Positions 9,201 to 19,434 are shown, numbered from the stretch's first letter. The stretch is 64,000 nucleotides of DNA from Campylorhamphus procurvoides (GCA_013396655.1 WBMV01006671.1:1302847-1366846), one strand, 5' to 3'. Notes: generated by a model from the sequence alone, not told the origin. Numbers and translations are program-made.

Positions 9201-11853
9201 GTGCTCTTACTCTCTTTTTTTCCTTTTTCTAATAGGTTTTTACCAATGGTGCAGCAGAAGAATATGTCAAGCTTACAAATCTCTATATGTTTGCAAAGAA
9301 TGTAAGGTCCTTACTTCACACTTACCACTATCAGCAAATTTTTCTTCATGAGTTCCCAGTAGCATATAGCAAATACACTGGAGAAGTGCTGCAGCCTAAA
9401 GCATATGGATGCAGTAATTTAGAAGAGCTCTTGGGGGCAATTCCACAGGTATAAAGAATTCAGTTTTGCACAACTATATTGAGATTTCTGCGTGGATTAG
9501 AAGTAGTTATACAACTTCAGTTTCTGTTAATTGGGGTGAATTGCTGGAATAATTACTTTCTCCAAGGAAGCTTATATCAGTTCCTAAAAATACAAATTTC
9601 TGAAATACCTGGACTGTATAATAAGGAAAAGAAAATAAATCTAGATCACCTCACATTTTGGTTCAGCTTTGCTTAAGAACTGTTCCTAGTAAGGCCATAA
9701 ACATCCCTGGCATCTATCAAGTGAGAGAAATGATTTTCTGTCTTGAGTGAATGAATTGCACAGTCCTGAAACCTAAATGTGATCAGGGTGCATTATTGGG
9801 TTTAGGAGTGAAGAATTGTAGGACTTTGTCATAAGTGTCTTAGTGCAATTTTGCTATGGCATCTTCTTGTCATCCACATGGCCTTAGTGCTGTAAGATAG
9901 TTTTGTGACCCAGTTTATGGTTATAAGCTTTCCTTTAAATAAGTCCTTTAAGTGGAGAGTGACAAAATGGAATTTTGCAACTCCAAATGTAAACTTTTAG
10001 TTTTGTTAATACATGGTTACTACACTTTCTGGCTCTGTGGTTTGCCTTTGGTATCAATTATTTTGAGATAAAGCTTTTATTTGGGTAATGTAGTATGAGA
10101 TAGCAGTGTGATTAATTTGCTTTTAGAAATAATGTCTGTGCAAAGCTGGATGAAAGGGAGTGAACAAACTGCTTTGAGCTTAACATGTGCTGATGTTCAA
10201 TTCTGCTTTTTTCCTCAATAGGTGGTCTGGATTAAAGGACATGGCCATAAGAGAATTGTGGTCCTGAAGAATGACATGAAAAGTAAGCCATTTCAATTTT
10301 TACCAGTATCCTAGTTTTCTTTTATTTTTTCTAAGGGGCAACTTGAGTAAACGAACCAAATCAACTTGCCTTTTTGTAGCTCGTTTTAGCTCACCTAGTT
10401 TTCCCCCTGCTGATCATGTGGATGATCATGGAAATCAACTTACTGAAGATAATGGGCATATTATGGAGACCCCAGAATCCACTTCATCACTGGAACTAAG
10501 TCTAGGAAGACCTAACAATGGTAATGCAAGACTGATTTGTATAAGAATAACTGGGAAATGGTGAACTCCTTCATATTGTGCTGTGGTCTCCAGTTCTTTT
10601 ACTACCTAAAGGTTGGAGAAGTTGTGAAATGGCTCTTGAGTTATTTCAGAAGTCTAGGCTTATCCCTTTCAAAATAAAGTGATTTAAGCTTTCAACTTAA
10701 TTTTCACATGTAAATGTGTTAGTACATAAATAGTTGATAGATATTGGTGTGTCTGTAGGGTAGTTATCACGTAACTGGTCCTTCTCTGTTCAAGACTGTT
10801 CTGTAGGACTTGTTTCCTCAGCTGTTCTTCTACTACATAAGTTTGGCAAATACCATATTTTGATCTAGGGATATATTTACTCAGGCAGGCATTAGTTTAA
10901 CATGCTAGTGCTTTGTCTGCTATATTGTATTTAGTTAGAAGCTCTTGATGCAGCAAATTAATCTGAGATTAATTATTATTCATTAAATTAGCTTGGTATA
11001 AATATTTCAAATACTAAATAGCTCTCAGAATTGCATCAGGAGACTTCACATTTACCAGCTCTGAAACACTGACACCTTCACAGCTTACAGATGCTCTGAA
11101 AGATGTTCCCTTGGTTTTGCAGTTTCTAATCAAACAGAGCAAGAGCTCCTTTGCCTCACAAATACATCTCCTGTTGACCTGTTGTGTGAGCCAGTCCCTT
11201 CCTGCCTGCCATCCCCACAGCTGAGACCTGATCCCGTGGTTCTGGAGTCTGCAGACCTCATTCAGTTTGAGGAACGCCCCACACCTCTCTCTGGTAAGAG
11301 TTTGCCTGCCTAAGTTGTGTTACTTATGGAAGATAACTTCACAGGTTGGAAACTAAAGCATCAAGCAAATGGCTGACTGTGAAATTCCCTTTAAATACAC
11401 ACATGACTGTATGTCACACAACAGGATGTGCTGGAAATACAGGTAGTTTCCATCAGAAACTCCAGTACTGACCAGAAGTACCCTGCTGTGTTTTATAGGG
11501 AACTTCCCCACCTCTGGAACTGCATTTGGCCAACTTGCAGCACCTTTCTCACCACAGGTAAATATTGTTTATTTTTCCAGAACAGGGCATTAGTAAATTG
11601 AGTTGCCTTATCTGTTTCAGAGATAATGATTTTAACAGAAGAAGAAAAACAGAGAATTGTTACTCCAGCTCAAGAAAAATTGATCTCTGGTTCTGTGGTA
11701 TCTGACACCACAGAGAATGCTTCAGTGCCTCCCTGTCAGTCCTCTGAAACCCAAGGAAACAAGGAAGCAACGGACAGCCCAGCCAAAAAGCAACACAAAA
11801 ACAAGGTGAAATTGGCAGCCAACTTTTCACTTGCACCTATAACCAAGCTTTAA
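92..11853 (+). CDS. MARF1: MARF1, 3' portion (17 coding exons, partial at 5' end)
   Basis: This is the gene-level entry. Seventeen exons with GT-AG borders join in one frame into 986 residues plus stop; residues here are numbered from the first full codon at 93. Order: linker, RRM2 (about 33-115), eight LOTUS/OST-HTH domains (about 120-195, 245-320, 341-401, 412-490, 500-561, 570-637, 650-714, 725-785) and a Ser/Pro-rich tail ending in PITKL. MARF1 is a cytoplasmic RNA-binding protein. Its N-terminal NYN domain (outside this window) is a ribonuclease, its LOTUS domains bind RNA, and its C-terminal part is reported to contact mRNA decapping factors; mouse oocytes need it for meiosis and retrotransposon control. 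The identification rests on recognising the human protein, which is 1742 residues long, so this window would cover roughly the last 57 percent. Introns run from 97 to about 1190 bp. I see no gene, known RNA or clear repeat in them. No frameshift or internal stop is present. Confidence 0.97.
960..1138 (+). CDS. MARF1: MARF1 exon b: rest of RRM2
   Basis: The acceptor is cttcctcag at 959 and the donor is GTAATA at 1139. Residues 64-122 plus two bases of codon 123. It carries the second half of the RRM, from [13 protein letters not shown] through [19 protein letters not shown] to the last strand, SKRIQVSL. The RNP1 position lacks the usual aromatic-rich octamer, so this RRM may bind RNA weakly or act in protein contacts; that is inference. 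Confidence 0.95.
2061..2141 (+). CDS. MARF1: MARF1 exon c: start of LOTUS 1
   Basis: An 81-base exon after the acceptor tcttttgtag, with donor GTAAGT at 2142. It encodes residues 123-149, from [14 protein letters not shown] to KFTEIYEKK, the first helices of the first LOTUS domain. It is entered with one base and left with two bases of a codon, and the frame is kept across both junctions. It is too short to stand out as an open frame by itself. Confidence 0.92.
2484..2720 (+). CDS. MARF1: MARF1 exon d: end of LOTUS 1 and linker
   Basis: The acceptor is cttcttctag and the donor is GTAAGC at 2721. Residues 150-228. The first third, [19 protein letters not shown], closes LOTUS 1. The rest is a Ser/Gln-rich linker with [19 protein letters not shown] followed by an acidic stretch (FEELEYHEP). 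The GC content of the linker is higher than in the flanking introns, as expected of coding sequence. Confidence 0.95.
3488..3607 (+). CDS. MARF1: MARF1 exon e: start of LOTUS 2
   Basis: The acceptor is atttttgcag and the donor is GTAAAA at 3608. Residues 229-268, from [18 protein letters not shown] to [12 protein letters not shown]. The frame is clear only once spliced, because the first base completes the isoleucine codon begun in the preceding exon. It forms the N-terminal part of the second LOTUS domain, with the loop before its recognition helix. Confidence 0.94.
3938..4113 (+). CDS. MARF1: MARF1 exon f: end of LOTUS 2
   Basis: The acceptor is cttccacag and the donor is GTAAAT at 4114. 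Residues 269-327, including [34 protein letters not shown] and ending in NKPPPPTA. The [11 protein letters not shown] segment is the C-terminal helix typical of LOTUS domains. The proline run begins the linker to LOTUS 3. Confidence 0.95.
4365..4585 (+). CDS. MARF1: MARF1 exon g: LOTUS 3
   Basis: The acceptor is tttggttgtag and the donor is GTGAGT at 4586. Residues 328-401. One exon holds the whole of LOTUS 3: helix [12 protein letters not shown], loop, [15 protein letters not shown], then [18 protein letters not shown]. The YHHHF motif recurs in LOTUS 5 at 7270-7472. The exon ends in phase 0. Confidence 0.96.
5288..5430 (+). CDS. MARF1: MARF1 exon h: start of LOTUS 4
   Basis: The acceptor is ttttctttcag and the donor is GTAAGT at 5431. 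Residues 402-448, from [17 protein letters not shown] through [12 protein letters not shown] to VREFLQAYH. The tryptophan codon 449 is split by the following intron of about 1.2 kb, the longest intron of the gene in this window. Confidence 0.95.
6619..6752 (+). CDS. MARF1: MARF1 exon i: end of LOTUS 4
   Basis: The acceptor is aaaacttttag and the donor is GTATGT at 6753. Residues 449-493, including [20 protein letters not shown] and ending in [13 protein letters not shown] 4 is thus the one domain between 3 and 8 that is divided by an intron. Where LOTUS 3 and 5 read YHHHF it reads YHWCF. Confidence 0.95.
7270..7472 (+). CDS. MARF1: MARF1 exon j: LOTUS 5
   Basis: The acceptor is attaattttag and the donor is GTAAGT at 7473. 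Residues 494-561. A complete LOTUS domain in one exon: [50 protein letters not shown]. It resembles LOTUS 3 more closely than its neighbours do. It begins in phase 1 and ends in phase 0, the same phases as the LOTUS 3 exon. Confidence 0.96.
7928..8155 (+). CDS. MARF1: MARF1 exon k: LOTUS 6
   Basis: The acceptor is tctgttttgtag and the donor is GTGAAC at 8156. Residues 562-637, phase 0 at both ends. It contains [39 protein letters not shown] and the terminal [11 protein letters not shown]. It is more GC-rich than the surrounding introns. Confidence 0.96.
8897..9127 (+). CDS. MARF1: MARF1 exon l: LOTUS 7
   Basis: The acceptor is cattttccag and the donor is GTGTGT at 9128. Residues 638-714, phase 0 at both ends. 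LOTUS 7 is complete here: [50 protein letters not shown]. Only 108 bp of intron separate it from the next exon. Confidence 0.96.
9236..9448 (+). CDS. MARF1: MARF1 exon m: LOTUS 8
   Basis: The acceptor is ttctaatag and the donor is GTATAA at 9449. Residues 715-785, phase 0 at both ends. LOTUS 8: [40 protein letters not shown], then [13 protein letters not shown]. This is the last LOTUS repeat and makes the third consecutive phase 0-0 domain exon. Confidence 0.96.
10222..10282 (+). CDS. MARF1: MARF1 exon n: short exon after LOTUS 8
   Basis: A 61-base exon between acceptor ttcctcaatag and donor GTAAGC at 10283. Residues 786-805, [20 protein letters not shown], which form the last strand of LOTUS 8 and a basic stretch after it. 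It is too short to be found as an isolated open frame. It is placed by splice sites, by phase and by the family's typical KRIVVLKND segment. Confidence 0.92.
10380..10520 (+). CDS. MARF1: MARF1 exon o: C-terminal tail, part 1
   Basis: The acceptor is ctttttgtag after an intron of only 97 bp, and the donor is GTAATG at 10521. Residues 806-852, Ser/Pro and acidic, including [12 protein letters not shown] and [18 protein letters not shown]. It is low in predicted order. In human MARF1 the C-terminal region is reported to recruit decapping factors; which residues do so cannot be told here. Confidence 0.9.
11123..11293 (+). CDS. MARF1: MARF1 exon p: C-terminal tail, part 2
   Basis: The acceptor is tggttttgcag and the donor is GTAAGA at 11294. 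Residues 853-909, including QEQ-like acidic residues, [20 protein letters not shown] and [13 protein letters not shown]. The frame is open only in the phase dictated by the two neighbouring exons, which supports both borders. Confidence 0.9.
11499..11557 (+). CDS. MARF1: candidate alternative cassette exon of MARF1
   Basis: A 59-base segment lies between a good acceptor (gtgttttatag) and a good donor (GTAAAT at 11558). In the phase left by the preceding exon it reads [20 protein letters not shown] with no stop. Its length is not a multiple of three, so splicing it to the final exon would read one arginine and then a stop. The main transcript must therefore skip it. It may be an alternative exon giving a shorter C terminus, or simply a chance pseudo-exon. 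Confidence 0.3.
11621..11853 (+). CDS. MARF1: MARF1 exon q: last coding exon and stop
   Basis: The acceptor is tatctgtttcag at 11620; TAA lies at 11851-11853. Residues 910-986: [20 protein letters not shown], a Ser/Thr-rich stretch, a basic patch KKQHKNKVK and the end [13 protein letters not shown]. The total from 93 to the stop is exactly 987 codons, which agrees with the human C-terminal length and supports all the junctions together. Confidence 0.95.
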
Positions 11854-12119
11854 CTCTTTCTTTTTAGTGTGAAAGACAAATACCTATGGACTCTGCACAA
11901 AGTAAAGTTGTTTGCTAGCCCAGATGTATTTTAATGAGAGGCCTAGAAAAATTAATTTGTATTTAATGTATTCTGTGAAGATTTTGTTCCTTTTACACTG
12001 AACACAGCTGTTAGCAGGGCAGATTTTTTTCTATTACTTTGAAAAAAAATCTGGCATTTGTTAAATTATTCTTAAATTTTACAGTTTTTCATAAATGTGT
12101 TCAGTAAAAGCAAAATATT

Positions 12120-12125
12120 AATAAA
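12120..12125 (+). terminator. MARF1: proximal poly(A) signal AATAAA of MARF1
   Basis: AATAAA about 270 bases after the stop, followed by an A-rich then a T-rich stretch. It could give a short-3'UTR transcript. The hexamer is visible; its use is inference. Confidence 0.35.
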
Positions 12126-14051
12126 AAATGGGGCAGATTTTATTTTCTTTAAGCCTTGTTGGTGATGTAATCATACATGTAGCATATTGTATTCTATAGG
12201 CTGTTGCTTACTGGTATTGTTTCAGACAGTATTAATGAAATGCATGATTTGTCTTTCAAAAGCCTGTTGAGAAATTTTAACTCACTGACCTGAAATGACA
12301 AGAGTGAAGGGAGTTGTTTGTCCTCCAGAGGAGAAACTTGTTCTCTGACCTTTCAGATGACTTGTAACTGCATTGGAAATTCTTGCCTAAAGATGTCTGT
12401 AGAAGATTATCTGGATCTTGTGTAAAACTTGTTTTAAATGTGTTTTTTCTGTAGCTTTCAGTTCCATTTAGGAGCTTTCTAAGACACTGATGCTTTAAGC
12501 TTCCCTCTTATATTTAGTTTCAGTCTGGCATGGGTTTGGTTAAGGAAAAGACTGTCTTGGGGTCATGAGTTTAAGATACAGACACACACATTTTCATTGT
12601 GTCTAGAAATGAAGTTAGGAAGATTCTAATATTTCTGAAATATGCATTTAATGCATAAATTACAGATAATGGAGTGGGTCTTATGAAAATGGTTTGTGAT
12701 GGAAGGTCCTGATGCTATTTCCACCTGTAAGGAAAGTTCTAGCTACATGTGGAAATGCTAAGGTTGTTCTGCTTAACCTTGTTTTCTATTTTTAAGCATG
12801 TTCAGTAAATGGGAAGCTCGTTCTTTGTGCTGTCTTTTAGCTGTGTCTGTTTTTATTCTAAGACTTACTCCTAGTGTTGGAAGCTTTCTTCGAATTGTGG
12901 TATCTTGTGTTGGCTTTTGAAAGGGCCAGATTTGGAAGAGAGGTTAAGTCAGTGGAAGACCTTAACTCTAGTTGGCAGAATTGTCCAGTGTGTGTGACTT
13001 TATACCCATTCTGGGTAACCATGGCATTTACAATGGGTTGTATTTGCCAGGCAGCAAACAAATTGCTTGTAGTATTGAAAGAACCTATACTAGAGGCTTT
13101 CCACTGGCCAACAGAATAGTTTTAGATGGATTCTATTGTAATATGTAAGAGATGGAACACAGGCTCTAATTTCTCTGCCAGCAGCAAGAAATGCCACTGA
13201 ATAATGGCTATAGACAGAATTTTTACTAGTCAGATTTTGTTATAAAATCTTTTATATTTAGGCAAGTATTACCAGTAGTGAACTTAGAGCCATTGTAAGT
13301 GCAGAGAAACACTTGGAAGTTTTTCTGAGCATTATGGCACAGTATTTTGAGTCCCTAGTAAACCTCTACAGACATACTGCTATAGAAAAAGGAATTTAGA
13401 AGTAAGCTTTTTTGGAATGCTTTTAATGAGTTAAATGTAAGAAAATCTTTCACCTGAAGTTTGATAAAATTAACAGTGATCAGTCTAGAACTTCCTTTCA
13501 GAAGAGCACACATTGGAGACAAGACCAGCTGGGAATTGTATTTTTGTGAGATGCAGCTACAAGTCATCTGGAGTACTAAAGAAAAGCAGGTTTTTGCTTC
13601 AGAGGAGAACATGGTATTTGCCAAAATAAGTTTGGTGGTTATGCCACATACAGAGGTCAGCATATCTTATCTGGATTTGTGTGTGATTCTGCTGAAATCG
13701 CTGTTTGAAAGTAATAGAATAATACTTTTGAGAAGTTGTGTTCATAGTGTAACAAAATAGCTGATTGAATTGCAATATATTTTTTTATCCAAAGGGTTAA
13801 ATGAATGATGTGACTTAGATCTAAAAGCATTACAACCATGAAATTCTTTAATTTAGCAAATAAATGTACTACTTCAGATTCATGTTTGTTTAAAAGAAAA
13901 AAATGTCACTGAAGCCCTCAGTTCATGCACTATCTTTTTTCTTGGAAAGGGAGAGAGAAGAAAGTTCTTTTCTTAGCTGTCTACTTTGTTTGGACACTTT
14001 CTTTTGTGGCTCAAGTGCTGTTTTGTGTGTTTGGGACCAAACAGTTGTGTC

Positions 14052-14057
14052 AATAAA
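14052..14057 (+). terminator. MARF1: distal poly(A) signal AATAAA of MARF1
   Basis: AATAAA within gtgtcaataaaattttc, with a GT/T-rich element about 20-35 bases downstream. This is the best-formed signal in the region and the likely main end of the gene. Another AATAAA lies about 190 bases upstream, at 13859. Confidence 0.5.
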
Positions 14058-14075
14058 ATTTTCAAGCAAGCATAA

Positions 14076-17000
14076 CTTTTGTCCTTGTCTGAAGACCTGG
14101 AAAAGAAACTCTATAGCAACACCACCAACCTTATAATCACCTCTTTGGAATGGAATTTTTTCAGTAGTTGTGAATGTTTTTAAGTATATGAATGAGTAAA
14201 ATCCCTCATAGCACCTCGTGTATGTGATTACCTTCAGAAGGTGAGTTTGTTTTAAATGCTGCTTTGGTATTGTGCTGCAAACATTGCCACTTCTTTCATT
14301 CTCCCTTTATGTTAAGCCATCTGTTTCAAGTTACTAAAAGGTTTTTAGAAGTCATGATGGATATAGCTACTTTTTTTTCTAAAATTAATATGGCTTGTTT
14401 TGCCTGCCATAATGTAACAGGAACAGACTAGTTGCATGGTGAGCTATGGCTTAACTCCTATTAATAGCATCTCTGCAGCATACATTACTTTTAATGTAGT
14501 ATTCCTACTTGTATGGACTATTTTTGTTTAATATTACGTAGATGGATAAAATTAGAAAAAAAGTCTTAGCTCAAGTAGTTATTAAAATGGTTTGTAGAGC
14601 TATACATATGCTATAGAAAGCAGATTGATATAAATGGTATTCTCTGTTCTACAAGAAACTTCTGAAATGCCACTTCACGGTGTTATTTCAGAGAGTTTTC
14701 TACAGAGTTAAAAAGGCTTTGCTAAGATAGATCAGTTTTAACGCCTTTTTTTAGATATGCTTGTCTAGTCCTATCTAATGCTTAGCTGCCTCACATCTCA
14801 AGCACCTATATAAGAAAGATTGTTTTTTGCTCTTTTGGCTGATGACCACTGACAGTTGTTTTGTTGTTTTTCTTTACTCTGAGCATTGAAGTAGTTTGAC
14901 TATAAGTAGTGGCAAGCTTGACAAAAGAAACCTAACCACGTTGGCTGCACTTAAAGGGAGAACTGTTTGCTGTGCAGGTTGGTGCATTTGGAAGCATCTC
15001 ACATTTAATCTGAAGCCATTAGGACTGCATTCTTACATGATAACTGAAGGTTGTTGGCAGTGTAGTTGAAATAAAGAGGATACATGGACATTATGCAGTG
15101 ACACCTAAGCACCTTCTCAGACTGTAGGTGAGTAATTTAATTTTACCTGAAGACCAGGATAAACATTTCATATGTGAAGGGAATTCAGAGAAAAACAGTC
15201 AAGTTGTACAGAGGGAAGGAGAGGAACAGTTCACAGACAGTCCTGTAACCAAAGACTGCTTTTGTATTTTCTGCTGTGTTTTTTAAAGGTGCGGGAGGGA
15301 AATGTGAGGGTGGACTAGACAAATATGTGGAAACTTTCAGGACTCTGAGTGAGTTAGGATTAAATAATCCTAAATGGATTAGGGCAGGAATAGACTGGAA
15401 GTTTTTCTATCTGAAGTGTGTCAAAGTAGATTTGAAAGTCTAATCCTTTACAGCATCAAGTCTGTTACAATCCACTGATTTCTGTAGCTGATGAGGTTTA
15501 CTTTTTTAGGTATCAGTTTAAGCATTTCTTAGTGTCTTCACAAGTAGTTAAACCTCACATGAAATGTTGCAGAAAACTGCCTCTCATTAAGAAACTAATA
15601 ATCAGGATCCAGGTGTGGATGCTGATGTGTTCTCAATATCCCATGTGAAGTGTTGTGTCCATATGGAAGGAAGAGTAAGTTTTGGACTTGGTTTACATCT
15701 TTGATATGATCCCCTCTGAAAGCAGCCTGCTTGGCTGGCTGTTTACAGGGTGGATGGGATCATGGGAAAGGGTGGCATTTATGCTGGGGCAGAGTAGGAT
15801 TGTGTTCTTTTAAATAATATGACTGCCCTTTTGGCTTAGCAATTATTTTGATACTCAGATATGTTGGCACCTTTATATTCTCAGTGTAAGGCTGGGAACT
15901 GTCTCTGTGCAGTGTTCTGGGCTGTAGTGAGGTTCCAAAGTCATCTGGGAGCACAATGAGATTGGGGGTTTTGGTGGGTTTTGGTTTTTTCAGTGCGATG
16001 ATCACTAACTTATCTAAGTATTCCTTTCTTGCAGAATAGTAATCCTTTTCTTTCTGAAAAGTGTAGCAGTGCAGTAAGTTCATCCCACCCCACTCCACAA
16101 CCACTTCTTTCCTTCAGTAACAGAAACAAACAAATGCTCAGTATAACACAGCAGCTTAGTTTATTTGGAAATATGTTTAACTTGGAAGAGATTCAGTAGG
16201 CCTAGGGGAAGGTACCAGAGAACCATTTGCTGGTAGGATTGGTGATTTGTACAAATAGCACTTCAGCACTTTTGTTTTTCTCAGTAGACCAAGATCCTTT
16301 CCTGAACATAGTCATGTTTACCAGAGCATGTCAAATCCACTTCACATTTTCTTCTGCCAATGCCTTGCCTTCTTTCTGAAGTGATAAACAGCCAGGAATT
16401 CCAGAAGAGATTTTGGGTGCTGCAGTCCATCAGTGTCTCTTTTTGCAGAGAGTAGCCGATACCTGAAAATCAGCTCTGAAATGAGGCCACTTACTCCATA
16501 TAGTCACTTAAAGATAGTTGTCTGTTATTCTGCTGATTTTATATATGGGGACTCTATAATGTCTCATGTTCACAGGATCACAGAAGAAGTCCCTGTTTGT
16601 TCTTGGGATATTCAGCGACAGTCTGATTTTTAAAAATGAGGACCAAGATTTTTAAACTTAGTTCCTTCTCAAGTTTAATTTAATTGCAACAATTATCTTT
16701 TACATAGGCCATTAGGGCTCTGCTGTGTAATGGATGGACAACATTGTAAGCCAGTGTTAAATACAGTTGAGAATCGACCTCAGTCTAAAACACCCAAGAC
16801 TTTATTGCTGAGCAGCATCACTGACCCATGTCTAAAGGAACCCTGGTGCACTGCAGGCAAGCTGTTCAAACCCACCCAAATAACAACAGAAGTTAAGCAC
16901 TTGCTAATTAAAAACAAAAACTCTCACAAAGAAAACCTATTGGCTGAGCCAAGCTAGAACTTCTGAAAATACAGTTCAGTCTTGTTAATGCTGCTTAGCT

Positions 17001-18130
17001 CAAGTCCCTCTGGGGCACTGGCTTCCAGTGCTTAACTGTAGGAGTGTTGCATATTCATGCTTGCCATGTTTCTGCTTTGCTTTAATTAAAGGACAGGGCT
17101 CTGTAGCCTAGTCATGTGTTGCATCCCAGGAGGATCTAATTGTGTTTCCTGTTAATGAAGTATTTTCATGGAAACCTGCACTGTGCCCATCCCACTTTTC
17201 TTCCCAAGGGACCGTGGATTCTGTGTGGCATGTAGGGATCAGCCCAATCATCAGCACAGCCTGGGTTAAACACTAATGTGCATAAGTCACCTTGTGCCTT
17301 AAAAACCATGTTCAAAGGCCTTCTGGATCCTGTACTTACTGGCATTCACAGCACTTGGTTTTAACAGCTGATCCTCCTAAGGCTTGAAGTTTGGTACTTC
17401 ACTACAGGTTTTTGTCTGATTTCCATTTGCCTCTATTAAGGGCACTGAACATCTGCCTCTTGTCTTCAGTTACTGATAATTCCTGAAGTCTTAACTGGGC
17501 ACCAGCAAATTCAAGAGGCTGTTCAATTTCCCAGAAGCCAGAAGGTGTTTCTTTCCCTCCAGTGTGTATTCTGCCCTCCAAGGAGTTTTCCCCATACCTG
17601 TCAATGTACTTGGGTGCTGTAGAGTCCAACCCACAGCAGGTACAGCAGATATCAACAGCTCCAGGGCTTCGTGTGATGCCGTGTGTATCAACAAGGATGC
17701 AATAACTGTGTCTGACTCTTCAGCCTTTTTGTTCTTTCCTCTGTCTTTGGTCAAAGTAATTAAAGTGCCTTATGTGTTAGTGGAAAACTTTTGTGTTTTT
17801 TTTTTTTCCTCTTTGATCCTTAAACCTTAAGGAACTTAGTGACGTAGGTTCTTTGTCTCAAGTGAGTCTGCAATACTGAAGCAAATTATTCTGGAAATAC
17901 AAAATGCTTTTCATCAAATCAGTCTGTGCTAGGGATTATGTTTTCTTTATAAAAGAATAGTTTGAATTACTTTAGATGGTGTCTATTGCCTTGAACCTTA
18001 ATAAGGTATTTTTTCTCTCTAAAAAAATAACTATGTATCCTTTTGGGATAACTGCTGTTAATTTTTTTTTTTTTCCTCTGGTGGTTCCTTTGTATATAAG
18101 CACACACTTCACTTAGCTGGCTTCACAAAA
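14076..18130. other. intergenic stretch between the two convergent 3' ends
   Basis: About 4 kb of AT-rich sequence between the inferred ends of MARF1 and BMERB1. A 114-codon open frame on the - strand (16104-15760) and an 87-codon one (17754-17491) resemble no family I know and lack any surrounding gene structure. An AATAAA at 15070 (+) could extend MARF1. I see no RNA gene and no clear repeat. Confidence 0.5.
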
Positions 18131-19434
18131 TGAGAGTTCCTCTTGTAAAACTTTATTTTAGGAACTTTTTGCTATCTGTTTGTTATTTCTAAGCCTGAGA
18201 TTTTCACACTAGATCCATGTACGTTTATTTTACTATTTACACCTATCACGGCACATTTATATGGAATACCATCACACAGACAAACCAGCTACTGACAGCT
18301 AATATTAAGATATTAGATTCCACAAGGTTTAATCTGCATAGAGACCAGAAACACATTTAATGGTGAAACACAGAGAAGTCTTTCTGTATTTCCCTTAATT
18401 TTAAACCCATTTTGTATAGAATGTGATTTTTCTGCCACAAATACCTACTTCTGCATTTGGATATTTGTCTTGTGATTAATCATCTTGGGTGGCTTGTGTC
18501 TTCCTGTGCTTGATAGTTTATATTTCTTATGGTCACAAAATATACAATTAGTACTTGTTTTAAGCATTGTTTAAATATTAGTGAAATTTTGTTTGTCTTC
18601 TGCTCTTCTCCCAGCAACCTCCCAGTGATGTATAATCTCTTACTGCATGTAGCTTCTGAGAGTGGACAAAACTGTCTGGATGAATATTTCTGACTCCATG
18701 GGAGGTGGAGATGTAAAACAGAAGTGACACAACTTTGGGCTGCATCATCTATTTGCAGATCACTGTAGCTGTGCTTGCTAAAGCTTTGCCAGACTTATTT
18801 CCCCTGGTGCAAGCAATATTAATTTGACTTGAGTAACAAAAATCATATGGGATATAAAAATCTGTAGCTACTTTGCAGCATCCTTGTCACTGATCTCATT
18901 CTTCAGGAAGAATTTGAAGTAGTTGAACATCACACAAGTTTGATAAGTATTTTGTGTGCAACATAAATTATCCTAAAGTTGCTTCGTCTATCAGTTGTGC
19001 TATCTACAGCATTGCTACTAGTAGGCTTTTGTTGTGAAAAGTAGCTAGGATAGGATAGCTCAGCAAATTTTGTGTAGTTTGTCATGGGGGAAAAGTATGG
19101 CAAATATTTACATTCTTAGCCTATTAAAATCATTGTTTTACCCCTTACTGGATAAAATATACCCTCTTTTAGTTCACTTGTGTCACTGGGGTGTTTTTGT
19201 TGACTCTACTACTGATCTCTTCTGGTCCCTGGACAGCCACTATATAGATTTCTTTTGTTTTAGGCATGCGTGAGTGATCCATGCAACAGTGAAGAACCTG
19301 CCATTGTACAATCCATGGATTACTGTTGTACCAGTTGCTCTTGACTCCATCAGCAGGATGTTGTTGGTTCCCCTCACCAGACAGTTCCATTCAATGAAAA
19401 CATTGGAAAGACAGACAGGGTAGAAAGCCCAGAG
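18131..19434 (-). other. BMERB1: BMERB1 3' untranslated region (end inferred)
   Basis: Sequence downstream of the BMERB1 stop on the - strand. AATAAA (seen as TTTATT on the + strand) occurs at 18229-18224 and 18157-18152. After the second, the - strand runs into a GT-rich element (gaagtgtgtgct) at about 18105, a plausible cleavage context. That would make a 3'UTR of about 1.3 kb. The exact end cannot be read from sequence alone. Confidence 0.5.
18152..18157 (-). terminator. BMERB1: poly(A) signal AATAAA of BMERB1
   Basis: AATAAA on the - strand within ttcctaaaataaagtt, followed downstream by a GT-rich element. A second copy lies about 70 bases upstream at 18229-18224. Use of either is inferred. 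Confidence 0.45.

Larger units (their letters stand above)
11854..14075 (+). other. MARF1: MARF1 3' untranslated region (end inferred)
   Basis: AT-rich sequence after the MARF1 stop with no supportable open frame. AATAAA occurs at 12120, 13859 and 14052. The last is followed within about 25 bases by a T/GT-rich stretch (acttttgtccttgtctg), the usual arrangement of a cleavage site, so I place the main 3' end near 14075. A further AATAAA at 15070 could give a longer form. Short open frames inside this stretch look like chance. Confidence 0.55.

Noticed and set aside
17402..17754. Two overlapping - strand open frames (75 and 87 codons) downstream of BMERB1
   Set aside because: They lie beyond the inferred poly(A) site, overlap each other in different frames, and resemble nothing I know.
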